64,000 nt of DNA from PALSA-350 sp963834445 (GTDB lineage: Bacteria > Acidobacteriota > Terriglobia > Terriglobales > Acidobacteriaceae). The notes beneath the pieces were generated by a model. It had not been told where the DNA came from. It made no database searches and saw nothing but the letters and a program-made list of their open reading frames with translations. The stretch is from contig CAWIBU010000002.1 in NCBI GenBank assembly GCA_963834445.1, positions 1,054,001-1,118,000 on the forward strand. The letters run 5' to 3'. Positions 53,019 to 61,689 of this stretch are shown piece by piece. The translations under genes and the position numbers were made by a program. How positions within the stretch are numbered: the first letter of the stretch is position 1; each line of letters begins with the position of its first letter.

Positions 53019-53204
53019 CTACGCGGATGCCGCATCCACCAACGACCAGCTTTCTATGATATCGAGCAGGAAGAGCGCAGCCAGCTTGTCGTCTGCGTCG
53101 AGAAAAACGAGGTGCTCGCCATGGATCTGTGCGCTCTCGGCAATGACGAACTGAGACCCCATATCAAACTCTTTGAAAATCACTTGATATATCTTGTTGG
53201 CCAT
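53019..53204 (-). CDS. Small hypothetical protein, paralog of 50846-51052
   Basis: A 61-residue protein (MANKIYQVIFKEFDMGSQFV, then AESAQIHGEHLVFLDADDKL and IIESWSLVDAA). It matches the other small gene across its length (YxVxFKE, EHLxFL, ESWSxV). The start at 53204 has only a weak AAGG upstream. No domain is recognised. It lies between paralog B (convergent) and the 108-residue gene on the same strand. Confidence 0.55.
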   Translation of the reverse strand: MANKIYQVIFKEFDMGSQFVIAESAQIHGEHLVFLDADDKLAALFLLDIIESWSLVDAASA

Positions 53205-53256
53205 CGACAATGGACCTTTTTCTTCGCTCCGTGAGACGACCTGGATGGATTACCGG

Positions 53257-53583
53257 CTATCGATGGGAAGGGTTGTGGATGGTTTCGCCCGCGGGGCCTT
53301 CTGCGCGGCAGATCCACCAACCGTTAATGCAGCATTTATTGACCCATCGCTTAGCTTCCTGAATCGCTGCGTCCATCGTCTCGTAGAGCGAATCCTGACG
53401 ATAGGCGGCGCTGGGTTTCACCAGGCTGAGCCTGCGGCCGATTCTGTTTCTCTCTAATTCATATTCCTGGACGACTCTGAAGGAGCCGGGTCCGGCTTCA
53501 GAAATCACAATTGTCTGGCGTATTTCTGCATCGTCCAGTTTCTTTCTTAATTCTCTTAGCCAGAATTGCTTTTTATCTAGCAT
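53257..53583 (-). CDS. Hypothetical protein, 108 residues
   Basis: A soluble, charged protein (LDKKQFWLRELRKKLDDAEI, SFRVVQEYELERNRIGRRLS, ETMDAAIQEAKRWVNKCCIN) with GGAGAAG six bases before its ATG, which supports translation. No known family is recognised. It precedes the 61-residue gene by 52 bases on the same strand, so the two may be cotranscribed. Confidence 0.5.
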   Translation of the reverse strand: MLDKKQFWLRELRKKLDDAEIRQTIVISEAGPGSFRVVQEYELERNRIGRRLSLVKPSAAYRQDSLYETMDAAIQEAKRWVNKCCINGWWICRAEGPAGETIHNPSHR

Positions 53584-53898
53584 GGTTGCTTCTCCGGCTT
53601 GCCTGAAGGCGCGCGCGGTGGCCCGTCACCTGGCTCGTGATTTGCGATGCTTTGTCTGGATAGCTTCCGCTTAATCTGGACTGCCGTGAAGCGACTAACA
53701 GTGTGGCGCGCAGCGAATGAGCGAACGCCTGATAAGAATCAATATGTTGGCGCGTGTGTTACAAACGGATGCAATGCTCGTGCCTCACTGCCGGCCTGCC
53801 CTGATACAAACATCGCAGCCGGCGGACACCTATGATGGAGCTAATCCGATCGCGGCCTCAGGATGCCCAACCAGTTCGCGAGAGTGGCACCGTATTCG
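53584..53898. other. Gene-free segment
   Basis: No supported gene or clear signal seen between the 108-residue gene and the MscS-type gene. Confidence 0.4.
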
Positions 53899-55698
53899 CT
53901 ACGAATTTGCCGGTGTCGCCTGCATGAGCGCGACAACCGTCTCAAATAGCCGGTTGCGTGTCTCCAGCCGTACGCCTGCCCGGGTTACGTAGCGGACCAC
54001 GATGTCCACCCCCGCACCCGCCGGACGCATATCGACAGAAGGTGTGGCGCTGAACTGCGGCGTACCCTCCTCGTGGGTCACTCGTTTCCACTCCTGCTCC
54101 GCCATCTTCGCGTCCGCTTCGGTAGCCTTCACGGTGGCGGCGCGGATCTTCTCGATCAACGGATAGGCCTGGGCCCCCGGCGGAATACTAACCTTGATCT
54201 CGTCCCACATCCATTGCCCTGCAGTCGAGAAGTTGAAGTATTGCCCGCGAATTGCGAACCCGTTCAGAAAAGAAACCCGGCGTCCGGTGGGATGGCCATT
54301 CGCCGTCCAGTTGCCCGTCTCCAGCAGCCAGGTGCGAAACAGCCCGATCTCAACCGCCTCACCCCCAACCCCGTCGATCTCTACCCAGTCGCCCACCCGT
54401 ATACCATTGCGGCCCATCAGGATGAACCAGCCGCAGAAGGCCAGGATGAAATCCTGGAAGACAACGGTCAACCCGGCGGTAGCGAGGCCGAGGATGGTCG
54501 GCATTTGCTGCGGAGTGCCAAAAATCACCAGCAGCACCAGCAGCAACCCAATCACCTGCGTGCCCAGATTCAGAATGACGCGCAGCGTCTGTCTTTGCCG
54601 CCGGTCGCGCGACATCCGGTCGAAAATTACCTGCAAAGCCCAGCCGGCCAGGATCGTCAGGAGAACAATCGCCGCAATGACTGTCATCGATTGCAGCATG
54701 AGGTGGAGCAAGATCTTGTGCTGCAGCTCCACCTGGTCACCCCAACGAACGTAGAGCGTGGCCAGCTGCTGTTGCGCGCTCAGGCGGTCATTGAGGATGC
54801 TCAGGATGGTTCGTCGCGTCGCCAGACTCTGCAGTTCCTGAACGCGGTTGGTCGTGGTCTCTCCAGCCGCTTTATTGGCCGCGGCTTTGGCGTCGGCTGC
54901 GGCGGCCTCTGCCTTTAGACGGGCACGGTCGGCCGTGAGGGCAGCCACGTCCGCCAGTGCCAGCTGCTCCGCCTGCGCGATGAGTTGCTTCCTGCTGCGC
55001 TGGGCGCGCCACTCGGAGATCTGCCCCGCCAAGGTGTTGTACTGGGTTGCCGCGATGACGGCTGCCTGTCCCTCGCCCCCTGCCGCCTCCTGGTCGTATT
55101 TCTTCATGGCCGCTTCGCGCGCGGTCAGCTCCTGCTGAATTTTGCCCCGATGATCGCCCGTCGCACGTGCCAGGTCTTCCATCGCGTCGGCCAGCTCGTC
55201 CTGGTCAAGACCGAGCTGCGCACGGGCCACACTGAGCTCGTCTGCCGGCGGCCCAACTGCGCCTGCCGCGCTGGACGCGGGACCGCCCTTCACGGCGAGA
55301 GCGTCCACGTGCTGCTGGTCATCCTTGACGGTTTGCTGCAGCTCTGTGACCCGCTGCTGTAAAGCCAGTGCGTCGCCGGTCAGCTGCCTGGTTTCGGTGC
55401 TCGCCTGGCGCAGGGACTGCGCGAAGGCCTGATCGACCTCGTGGTCCGCGAGCCGCTCGGCCTCGCGCGCGAACGCCAACTCCTCTGCAGAAACCGCCAG
55501 CGCGCGCAGCGTCTTAGCCGTATCCCAGGGGCGTTGATCAACAATTCCGTAGGCGGGCGGCGCGGCGTTCCAGCCAGCTGTTCGCCGGTGCAGGAAGGGC
55601 AGATGTTCCATCACACCCCTCGTCATCAAGCTGCCGGCAATGCATACAGCCAACAGTGCTAGCGATACCGCTACAGCAATTTTGTGAGCACGATTCAT
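53899..55698 (-). CDS. MscS-family mechanosensitive channel with long periplasmic coiled coil
   Basis: A 599-residue protein. After an N-terminal membrane segment (IAVAVSLALLAVCIAGSLM), about 200 residues of alanine/glutamine-rich coiled coil follow (residues about 70-290), then membrane segments (VIAAIVLLTILAGWALQVI; TQVIGLLLVLLVIFG) and the pore helix plus MscS beta domain (GLATAGLTVVFQDFILAFCG, GIRVGDWVEIDGVGGEAVEI). The order coiled coil-membrane-MscS resembles MscK/YbdG-type larger channels. Such channels release solutes on hypo-osmotic shock. It is a single-gene unit. Confidence 0.9.
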   Translation of the reverse strand: MNRAHKIAVAVSLALLAVCIAGSLMTRGVMEHLPFLHRRTAGWNAAPPAYGIVDQRPWDTAKTLRALAVSAEELAFAREAERLADHEVDQAFAQSLRQASTETRQLTGDALALQQRVTELQQTVKDDQQHVDALAVKGGPASSAAGAVGPPADELSVARAQLGLDQDELADAMEDLARATGDHRGKIQQELTAREAAMKKYDQEAAGGEGQAAVIAATQYNTLAGQISEWRAQRSRKQLIAQAEQLALADVAALTADRARLKAEAAAADAKAAANKAAGETTTNRVQELQSLATRRTILSILNDRLSAQQQLATLYVRWGDQVELQHKILLHLMLQSMTVIAAIVLLTILAGWALQVIFDRMSRDRRQRQTLRVILNLGTQVIGLLLVLLVIFGTPQQMPTILGLATAGLTVVFQDFILAFCGWFILMGRNGIRVGDWVEIDGVGGEAVEIGLFRTWLLETGNWTANGHPTGRRVSFLNGFAIRGQYFNFSTAGQWMWDEIKVSIPPGAQAYPLIEKIRAATVKATEADAKMAEQEWKRVTHEEGTPQFSATPSVDMRPAGAGVDIVVRYVTRAGVRLETRNRLFETVVALMQATPANS

Positions 55699-55860
55699 TC
55701 AGGCGAACTCCCCCACACAGTTCCGCGACGCTCCACTTGCTTCAGCCTAACTCACTGCATCGCCTGGAGGGTATGTCGGTTTGGCGGGGTTGGCCGGGAG
55801 ACTGCGGGGTGCTGGATGACAAATGCACAAGATTCCCGGTTAGGTTGGGTGGCCCAGGTC

Positions 55861-55967
55861 CCCGGAATTCCTGTGAGGCTTATTGGATTCTCCCAACTGC
55901 ATGCGACTTTCCTTAAAGAAAGCCGCACAAGCTGCCGTTAGATGGATCCGCGTACAGGAAATCCGGG
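55861..55967. repeat. Diverged relative of the 105-bp palindromic element
   Basis: Termini CCCGGAATTCCTGT and ACAGGAAATCCGGG enclose 107 bp that contain the same hairpin core (GACTTTCCTTAAAGAAAGCC). Unlike the other copies it is set within GGTGGCCCAGGTC..GACCTGG and not the GTCATCCCGACC repeat. Confidence 0.65.
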
Positions 55968-56008
55968 GACCTGGCGTTTGCGACTTGGGGGCACATGAAA
56001 CAAAAGGT

Positions 56009-56034
56009 CCCAGGTCTCAAACGCGAGACCTGGG
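56009..56034 (-). terminator. Hairpin downstream of the TonB receptor gene
   Basis: CCCAGGTCTC pairs perfectly with GAGACCTGGG around a 6-base loop, 60 bp beyond the receptor stop. On the minus strand it is followed by ACCTTTTGTTTC, a weak T tract. It may be a terminator or another intergenic palindrome. Confidence 0.45.
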
Positions 56035-56094
56035 CGAGCAGTGTGTTCGTTCTTCCCAGAAAGCCGCACCCGCAGTCGTTTGCGGCGCCCGTGT

Positions 56095-58968
56095 TTAGCG
56101 CTCCGGCGTCAGCGACCAACGCAGACCAAAGGAAGTCGTCGGACGGTAATACTCGCGCTGGACGGGGTAGATCGGGCTGCCGTTATAAAAACCAAAGACC
56201 TGGTTGCTGAGATTCAGCCCCGAGACGACAACCTGCAACCCTCGGTACAGCCGGTAGTTGGCCTGCGCGTCGAATTGCGTGTGCGGGTAGAAATAGTTGT
56301 CCCCAGTCGGTCCCCTCAATCCGAGGATTGGATCGTTGCTTGGTCCGGTGCTCGTATTCCACTGATACGCAGCGATGCTCTGATCGTTGTGACTGATGGC
56401 GAACCGCCCTGAGAGCCGGCCTTTGTCGTAGGTGACATTCACGTTGTAATCATTGGGTGAGTTGCGGTCCAGGGGTGGCTTGTCGGTTCTGCCGCCGTCA
56501 AAGTTCGCCGGGAACGTGACCTGCGATGCAGTGTGGCTGTAGTTTGCGTTGATGCCGAATCCGCCCAGGATACCCGGCAGGAACGAGAAGCGCTGCTCCC
56601 ATTGCGCTTCAAACCCCTGGATGTGAGCATTGGGGCCATTGATCGATTGTGTTAGCTGGTAGGTCTTGCCCGTTCCGTTGTAATTGTTAACGAGGTTCGC
56701 GGTTGGATAAATGGGATCGGAGAGCTGCTTGTAAAACCAGCCCGCCTGCAGAATGCCCAGGGGTCGAAAATAATGCTCCGCCAGGACGTCGTAATTGTTA
56801 GCGCTGGTTGGCACCAGGTTTGGGTTTCCGGTGGCCACGGTTGGGTAGGGCGTCTGGTTCGGATCGATAATTGTGGCCGGCACCAGATCGCCGATATTGG
56901 GCCGCGCCAGACCACGGCCGTACACGACGCGCATGTCTGTGTCTTTTTGCAACTGAACTTGCAGCGATACGCTGGGCAACGCGTTGAAGTAATTTGCATC
57001 CTTGCGAATGGGGGAAATGGTGGGGTTTCCGCTGGCGTCGTAAGTAATCTGGTTGGCCAGAAAATGCGTGCCCCCGTTGTCGAAGCGAACCCCTCCCTGC
57101 AGGCGGAAGCGGCCGAAAAAGATCACATCCTCAATATAACCGGCACTGATGCGTTCATCTGCATTGAAAAAGGTCTGCGCATCGGCGACCGTTGTATCGC
57201 TGGCACTGAATGCCCCGGCGTTGGCCGCGATCGCGCTCAGGCCTTTTCCAAAGGCAAGAGTGGGACCATAGGCCAGCGAACCAATGGCGAACGACTTATT
57301 GTAGTAGGTGGGATTTGTGTAGTTTCCGGTCACGCTGGCCAGCGTGAACGGGCTTGATGCACTCACCACCAGGTCCTGGCTATTCTGTCGCTGCGTCGAG
57401 TATGAATTGCGAATCTTGACGCCCATTGAGAATGTGCTGGGATTGGAGAGAAAAGTATAGTTATGTGCCAGGGTGGCCGAGCCTTGCGTGTTCAGCTGGG
57501 TCGCATGGTACCGGTACGATTTAGCTTCGTTCACCCCATAGAGCGAGGGATCGAAGCCGTTGGTGCCATCGGTGGCCTGCAACTTTGGACGGTAGGGGTC
57601 GCTCTGGTTTTCAGCAAACGTTACGCCAGTCGGCCCGTTGAAGTAGATGGTCGGGAAAGATTGGCCGCCGATGTTGTGGCCTCGTGAGACGGCAACATCG
57701 TAGGTAATCACATCTTTCGAAAGCTCGTGACGCGCACCGGTAAGGAAACTAAACACCTGCTGGTCAGGCCGGCGGATATATTCGCGGTATTGGAAGCTGC
57801 CGGTATTATCAAATGTCAGCAACCCGCCATTGCTGCCCGTGAGCGCGCCGGCATTGGGGGTGTAGACATGGGTGTCGCCATAATCGTGAAAGTCAGAGTA
57901 GAGACCTTTCAGATAGACGTCCATGGTGGAAGTGACCTTGTCATCGATGCCGAGATCAAAGCCATATCTGGTGCGGTAATAGTTATAGGAGCGAAAGTCT
58001 TCGCTGTTTACATAGGCAACATTGGTTCCGTCGGCAAACTGCCCGGTCGTTTGGCTGGGCTCCAGATCGTCGATACCGCGGTTGGTGCGATCCCAGCTGC
58101 CCCCGGCGAGGAATCCGAATTTTTTATCGGTGCCCCACCGGTGCCCGAAGGTTCCATCAAAGCCCCCGCGCCAGAAGCCGTTTTGAATCGGGTTGTAGCC
58201 TGATGTGCCATTCAGAGAATAGGTAGGCCGATCCTGCGCCGTCGGGGTTACGAGGTTGACCGTGCCGCCAATGCCGTCTGCATCCTGATCGGCGGCCAGT
58301 GTTTTGTAAATCTCAATGCGCTCAATGCCGTTGGAAGGAATTGCGTCCATCTTGACGTTGCGGACGGTTACTTCGACAGAAGGAACGTTCACCCCGTTGA
58401 TGGTCAGGTTGTTCAGCCGTGGCTCGGTGCCGCGGATCTGCACGTATTTACCCTCGCCCTCGTCGCGTTCCAGCGAAACGCCCGGCAAACGCCCGATCGC
58501 ATCCGCGACGTTCGTGTTGGGCAGGCTTTGAATCACACCGGCAGGAGCTACCTGGACGATTTCGTTCGACATACGCTCGACATTGAGGGCTTCCGCATCG
58601 CCCTGCAGGCGGGGTGCGGTCACGATGACGGAATCTACACCCGAGCCAACCTGGAGTTCTGCCTTAACTTCCGCGACCTGCCCTGCGGTCACATTGACCG
58701 TGGTCGTGTAGGGCGCAAAACCGACATACGATGCGGTGACCGTGTATGCGCCAGGCGGCACATTGGAAATGCGGAAGTTGCCTTCATCATCCGCAGCCGC
58801 CTGCCTTTGAAGAGGATCGACCACAACTTTTGCGCTGACCAGAATGCCGCCTGCCGAGTCTTGTACAACCCCAGCAATCGTCCCGGTTGTTGTTTGCGCA
58901 GGTAGCGCAATTGCCCAGAACATACACAACAGCGTTGCAACGACACTCAATAACTTGCGCTTGCTCAC
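56095..58968 (-). CDS. TonB-dependent receptor, Caulobacter/Xanthomonas type
   Basis: A 957-residue protein with signal peptide (LLSVVATLLCMFWAIALPAQ) and an N-terminal carboxypeptidase-regulatory-like domain (TGTIAGVVQDSAGGILVSAK). The plug has PNTNVADAIGRLPGVSLERD, YVQIRGTEPRLNNLTINGVN and IEIYKTLAADQDADGIGGTV, the signature of the TIGR01782 receptor group. The barrel ends in TTSFGLRWSLTPER. Receptors of this group often take up plant oligosaccharides. I start at GTG 58968, with GGAGA 5 bases upstream. The longer frame adds a non-signal leader. No transport partner is adjacent. Confidence 0.9.
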   Translation of the reverse strand: MSKRKLLSVVATLLCMFWAIALPAQTTTGTIAGVVQDSAGGILVSAKVVVDPLQRQAAADDEGNFRISNVPPGAYTVTASYVGFAPYTTTVNVTAGQVAEVKAELQVGSGVDSVIVTAPRLQGDAEALNVERMSNEIVQVAPAGVIQSLPNTNVADAIGRLPGVSLERDEGEGKYVQIRGTEPRLNNLTINGVNVPSVEVTVRNVKMDAIPSNGIERIEIYKTLAADQDADGIGGTVNLVTPTAQDRPTYSLNGTSGYNPIQNGFWRGGFDGTFGHRWGTDKKFGFLAGGSWDRTNRGIDDLEPSQTTGQFADGTNVAYVNSEDFRSYNYYRTRYGFDLGIDDKVTSTMDVYLKGLYSDFHDYGDTHVYTPNAGALTGSNGGLLTFDNTGSFQYREYIRRPDQQVFSFLTGARHELSKDVITYDVAVSRGHNIGGQSFPTIYFNGPTGVTFAENQSDPYRPKLQATDGTNGFDPSLYGVNEAKSYRYHATQLNTQGSATLAHNYTFLSNPSTFSMGVKIRNSYSTQRQNSQDLVVSASSPFTLASVTGNYTNPTYYNKSFAIGSLAYGPTLAFGKGLSAIAANAGAFSASDTTVADAQTFFNADERISAGYIEDVIFFGRFRLQGGVRFDNGGTHFLANQITYDASGNPTISPIRKDANYFNALPSVSLQVQLQKDTDMRVVYGRGLARPNIGDLVPATIIDPNQTPYPTVATGNPNLVPTSANNYDVLAEHYFRPLGILQAGWFYKQLSDPIYPTANLVNNYNGTGKTYQLTQSINGPNAHIQGFEAQWEQRFSFLPGILGGFGINANYSHTASQVTFPANFDGGRTDKPPLDRNSPNDYNVNVTYDKGRLSGRFAISHNDQSIAAYQWNTSTGPSNDPILGLRGPTGDNYFYPHTQFDAQANYRLYRGLQVVVSGLNLSNQVFGFYNGSPIYPVQREYYRPTTSFGLRWSLTPER

Positions 58969-59488
58969 TCTTATCTCCCTAAGACTTCTAGACATACAAA
59001 TTTGCAGAGCCGGCATCATGGGTTTAAGGTTGCTTGGTTTTGGCCCGAACGAAATCCCACTGGATCTGGAGAAAACATTCACGCGGTAGGCCGCGTTGAT
59101 CCGTTTCGACAGTAATTTTCTGAAGCTTGAGCAAAGAGTAAGGCACGAAGGCTTAAGGCGACGGCGATGTAACAGTCATTTAACCTGGAGCCCCTAATTT
59201 CATCGTACGTTTACACTGGCTTCGCAGCAGAGCCTGCACGGCGCCTGATCGACGGGAGTAAAGCCGGAAACAAACGAACGCAAACTTAAAAGTGTTTGTT
59301 AGCGGCTGATCTTCATGTCGCTACCTTCGATGCGTGCGTGTACCGATCGTACCCAGAACGCTGGTTCGTCCATGATGGTGGGGGAACCATTCAGTACGGG
59401 GCTCGAAAAGTCAGAATTTAGCTTGATAAGCGACCATCGGCCGGTATTTATTTAACTTAACGGTTATGTAACCGTTTGGTAAAATACA
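58969..59488. other. Divergent intergenic region
   Basis: No gene. It contains the operator of the ArsR operon at its right end (described separately) and presumably the promoter of the TonB receptor. Confidence 0.5.
59459..59476. promoter_or_regulatory. ArsR-type operator palindrome
   Basis: AACGGTTATGTAACCGTT has perfect 8-base arms around TG and ends 12 bases before the ArsR ATG. Its position suits autorepression of the operon. Confidence 0.65.
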
Positions 59489-59944
59489 ATGGACGCAATC
59501 AGTAACACCTTTGCCGCCCTGGCTGATCCGACACGGCGCGCGATTTTAGCCAGACTGGCCTTGGGCGCCAGCTCCGTCACCGATCTCGCGGCGCCGTTCG
59601 AGATGAGCATGCCCGCGGTCTCCAAGCACCTGCGGGTGCTGGAGCGCGCGGGCCTGGTCGAGCGCAGCCGCGAGGCCCAGTTCCGGCCCTGCCGCCTGCG
59701 GGCCGACCCCTTGCAGCAGGCCGCAGGGTGGCTCGAGCAATACAGGCGCTTTTGGGAAGAGAGTTTCGATCGGCTAGATGAGTATCTGCAACGGATACAG
59801 TCGGAGCAAGAGGCTCCGGTCGGCTCGTTGCCCGGCGGTCGGGCCAAAGCCGCGAAGGCGTCGCGCCTGAGCACCCATGAAACCAAAGCCACGAAGAAAC
59901 AAAAGGAGAAACAGAATGGAAAACGAGCGAAAAGATATGACTAA
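59489..59944 (+). CDS. ArsR-family transcriptional regulator
   Basis: A 151-residue protein with an ArsR winged helix at residues 1-90 (ISNTFAALADPTRRAILARL, SVTDLAAPFEMSMPAVSKHL, RVLERAGLVERSREAQFRPC) and a lysine-rich tail. It lacks the metal-binding cysteines of ArsR/SmtB sensors, which fits the subgroup encoded with AHSA1-domain proteins. It is the first gene of an operon with a small gene, a double AHSA1 protein and a VOC protein. The palindrome just upstream is its likely site. Confidence 0.9.
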   Translation: MDAISNTFAALADPTRRAILARLALGASSVTDLAAPFEMSMPAVSKHLRVLERAGLVERSREAQFRPCRLRADPLQQAAGWLEQYRRFWEESFDRLDEYLQRIQSEQEAPVGSLPGGRAKAAKASRLSTHETKATKKQKEKQNGKRAKRYD

Positions 59945-60098
59945 GCTGGCCGCCGGTGGGGGCGCTCACGCTCCCGCGGCCATCTACCGCGCACCGCGCG
60001 CACGGGTGTACCATTCCTGCGCTGGGTCGAAGGCGACGGCTGCTGCGATGAGTGTGTTACCCAATCGCAGCACAACCCTTAAGGAGGTGTACCAATGA
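59916..60098 (+). CDS. Small hypothetical protein between ArsR and AHSA1 genes
   Basis: A 60-residue reading frame (MENERKDMTKLAAGGGAHAP then RAPRARVYHSCAGSKATAAA) with GGAGAA six bases before its ATG. It overlaps the ArsR gene end, and its TGA overlaps the next ATG (ATGA). Those junctions argue for translation, possibly as a coupling leader. The peptide shows no known family and an odd, alanine-rich composition. Confidence 0.4.
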   Translation: MENERKDMTKLAAGGGAHAPAAIYRAPRARVYHSCAGSKATAAAMSVLPNRSTTLKEVYQ

Positions 60099-61081
60099 GC
60101 GCGACCGCGACCAACCCGTTGACACAAACGCCCACGACCTACGAGTTGAAGATCACGCGTACCTTCGACGCGCCCAGAGACCTGGTATGGAAAGCCTGGA
60201 CAAATCCGGAAATGCTAAGCCAGTGGATGGGGCCGCGTGGCTTTGATTCGAGCGAAGTCACGATGCCTATGCAGGCGGGTGCACGCTGGACGCGCAAGAT
60301 GCAGGGTTTGCGCCCGGCCAACCAGCAGATGGTGTATCTGGGCCAGAGCGGCACCGTGCTCGAGGTGCGACCTCCCGAGCTGCTGCAGTTTACCTTTGCC
60401 TGGGACGACCGCTCCGGCGTAGGCCTTGGGCCCAGTCCTTATCAGGAAAATACGGTGACGATTCGGCTGCAGGAAAAAGGCAACAAGACCGTGATGTACT
60501 TTACCCAGGGGCCGTTCGCAACTGAAGGCGAGTGCAACGGCCATAGCGGCGGATGGAACAGCTCCTTTGACAAGTTTGCCGAGTTCCTGGTTGCCTGGCA
60601 GCCCGAGCGGATGCCAGACCCGAATGAGATTCCCAGCGAGTTGCACTGCAAGCGAGTGTTCAAGGCGCCGCGCGACGTTGTCTTTGCTGCATGGACGCAA
60701 GCAAAGCATTTGGCCGCGTGGTGGGGACCGCGCGGATTTACTATTCCGCGCTGCGAGTTCGAGGCCCGTGGCGGGGGCGCGCTGCACATCGATATGCGCG
60801 CACCCGATGGAACGATTTACCCAATGGCGGGCACTGTTATGGAGTTCTATCCGCCCTACCGTTTCCACTTTACCGCGGCGGCGCTCGATGCCCAGGGCGA
60901 CCCGCTGTTCACCAACTGGAACTCGGTGTACTTCGAGGAGGTGGAAGGGGGCACGCGCGTGACGCTTGATGTTCACGTAATGAGTCAGACTGAGCTGGCG
61001 CCGCAATACCTCAAGGGAATGCGCGAAGGCTGGTCGCAGACCCTGGATAAGTTTGCGCAGTATGTCGAGCGCAACGGTTGA
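60095..61081 (+). CDS. Protein with two AHSA1/SRPBCC domains
   Basis: A 328-residue protein with two consecutive AHSA1 domains: residues about 10-165 (YELKITRTFDAPRDLVWKAW, MLSQWMGPRGFDSSEVTMPM) and about 183-325 (ELHCKRVFKAPRDVVFAAWT, HLAAWWGPRGFTIPRCEFEA, MREGWSQTLDKFAQYV). Single-domain proteins of this type are common behind ArsR regulators and bind hydrophobic ligands. The tandem fusion is less usual. AAGGAGG lies before the start. It is coupled to the preceding small frame. Confidence 0.88.
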   Translation: MSATATNPLTQTPTTYELKITRTFDAPRDLVWKAWTNPEMLSQWMGPRGFDSSEVTMPMQAGARWTRKMQGLRPANQQMVYLGQSGTVLEVRPPELLQFTFAWDDRSGVGLGPSPYQENTVTIRLQEKGNKTVMYFTQGPFATEGECNGHSGGWNSSFDKFAEFLVAWQPERMPDPNEIPSELHCKRVFKAPRDVVFAAWTQAKHLAAWWGPRGFTIPRCEFEARGGGALHIDMRAPDGTIYPMAGTVMEFYPPYRFHFTAAALDAQGDPLFTNWNSVYFEEVEGGTRVTLDVHVMSQTELAPQYLKGMREGWSQTLDKFAQYVERNG

Positions 61082-61145
61082 ACGCTGACCGAACCATGCA
61101 CCGCTGCCCACCCGCAGCAGCAACCTGAACAAAAAGGAGAAGGTA

Positions 61146-61559
61146 ATGAACACAAACCTGCACCTGGGATTCACCGGCAATTGCGACACTGCATTTGCAT
61201 TTTATGAAACCGTGTTTGGCAGCAAGCGGCTGTTGACCATGAAATACAAGGATGCCCCGCCGGGGGTTCCGTGCCCGGAAGGCGCCGGGGATCTGGTAAT
61301 GCACACCTCCTTGCCGGTGGGCAGCATCACGTTGATGGGAGCGGACGCACCGCCGGGGCACGGCAAGCCCTTTGGTGGGTTCCAGGTTTCCGTGGACGAT
61401 ACCGACCAGGCTGAGGTGAAGCGCCTGTTCACCACGCTCAGTGAAGGCGGGAGTGTGATGATGCCGCTGGCCCCAACCTTCTGGTCACCGCTGTTTGGCA
61501 TGTGCACAGACAAGTTCGGTGTTTCCTGGATGGTCAGCGTCCCCGGGCCACAACCCTGA
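61146..61559 (+). CDS. VOC-family (PhnB/glyoxalase-like) protein
   Basis: A 137-residue protein with the paired beta-alpha-beta-beta-beta units of VOC proteins: NLHLGFTGNCDTAFAFYETV, KRLLTMKYKDAPP and HTSLPVGSITLMGADAPPG in the first unit, and GFQVSVDDTDQAEVKRLFTT with FWSPLFGMCTDKFGVSWMVS in the second. It matches the 3-demethylubiquinone-methyltransferase-like/PhnB group. GGAGAAGGTA precedes the ATG. It is the last gene of the ArsR operon. Confidence 0.88.
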   Translation: MNTNLHLGFTGNCDTAFAFYETVFGSKRLLTMKYKDAPPGVPCPEGAGDLVMHTSLPVGSITLMGADAPPGHGKPFGGFQVSVDDTDQAEVKRLFTTLSEGGSVMMPLAPTFWSPLFGMCTDKFGVSWMVSVPGPQP

Positions 61560-61613
61560 CGTGCGCAGTGGCGGCGTGACCGGCCGCCATCTCCCATTCG
61601 ACGGCAGCGGGTG

Positions 61614-61635
61614 CGGCTTTCTGTGAAGAAAGCCG
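61614..61635. repeat. Hairpin between convergent genes
   Basis: CGGCTTTC / GAAAGCCG with a 6-base loop. It is the same hairpin core that occurs inside the 105-bp element. It lies between the VOC gene and the convergent methyltransferase gene, so it could serve as a two-way terminator. Confidence 0.55.
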
Positions 61636-61689
61636 TTGCGGCAGCGAAGTATCAGGCCGGAGGTCGGCGGCACACCACGTTCGTGCCGT

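Larger units (their letters stand above)
55699..56094. other. Intergenic segment with palindromic elements
   Basis: No gene. It holds a diverged copy of the 105-bp element (55861-55967) and a 10-bp perfect hairpin (56009-56034), described separately. Confidence 0.55.
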
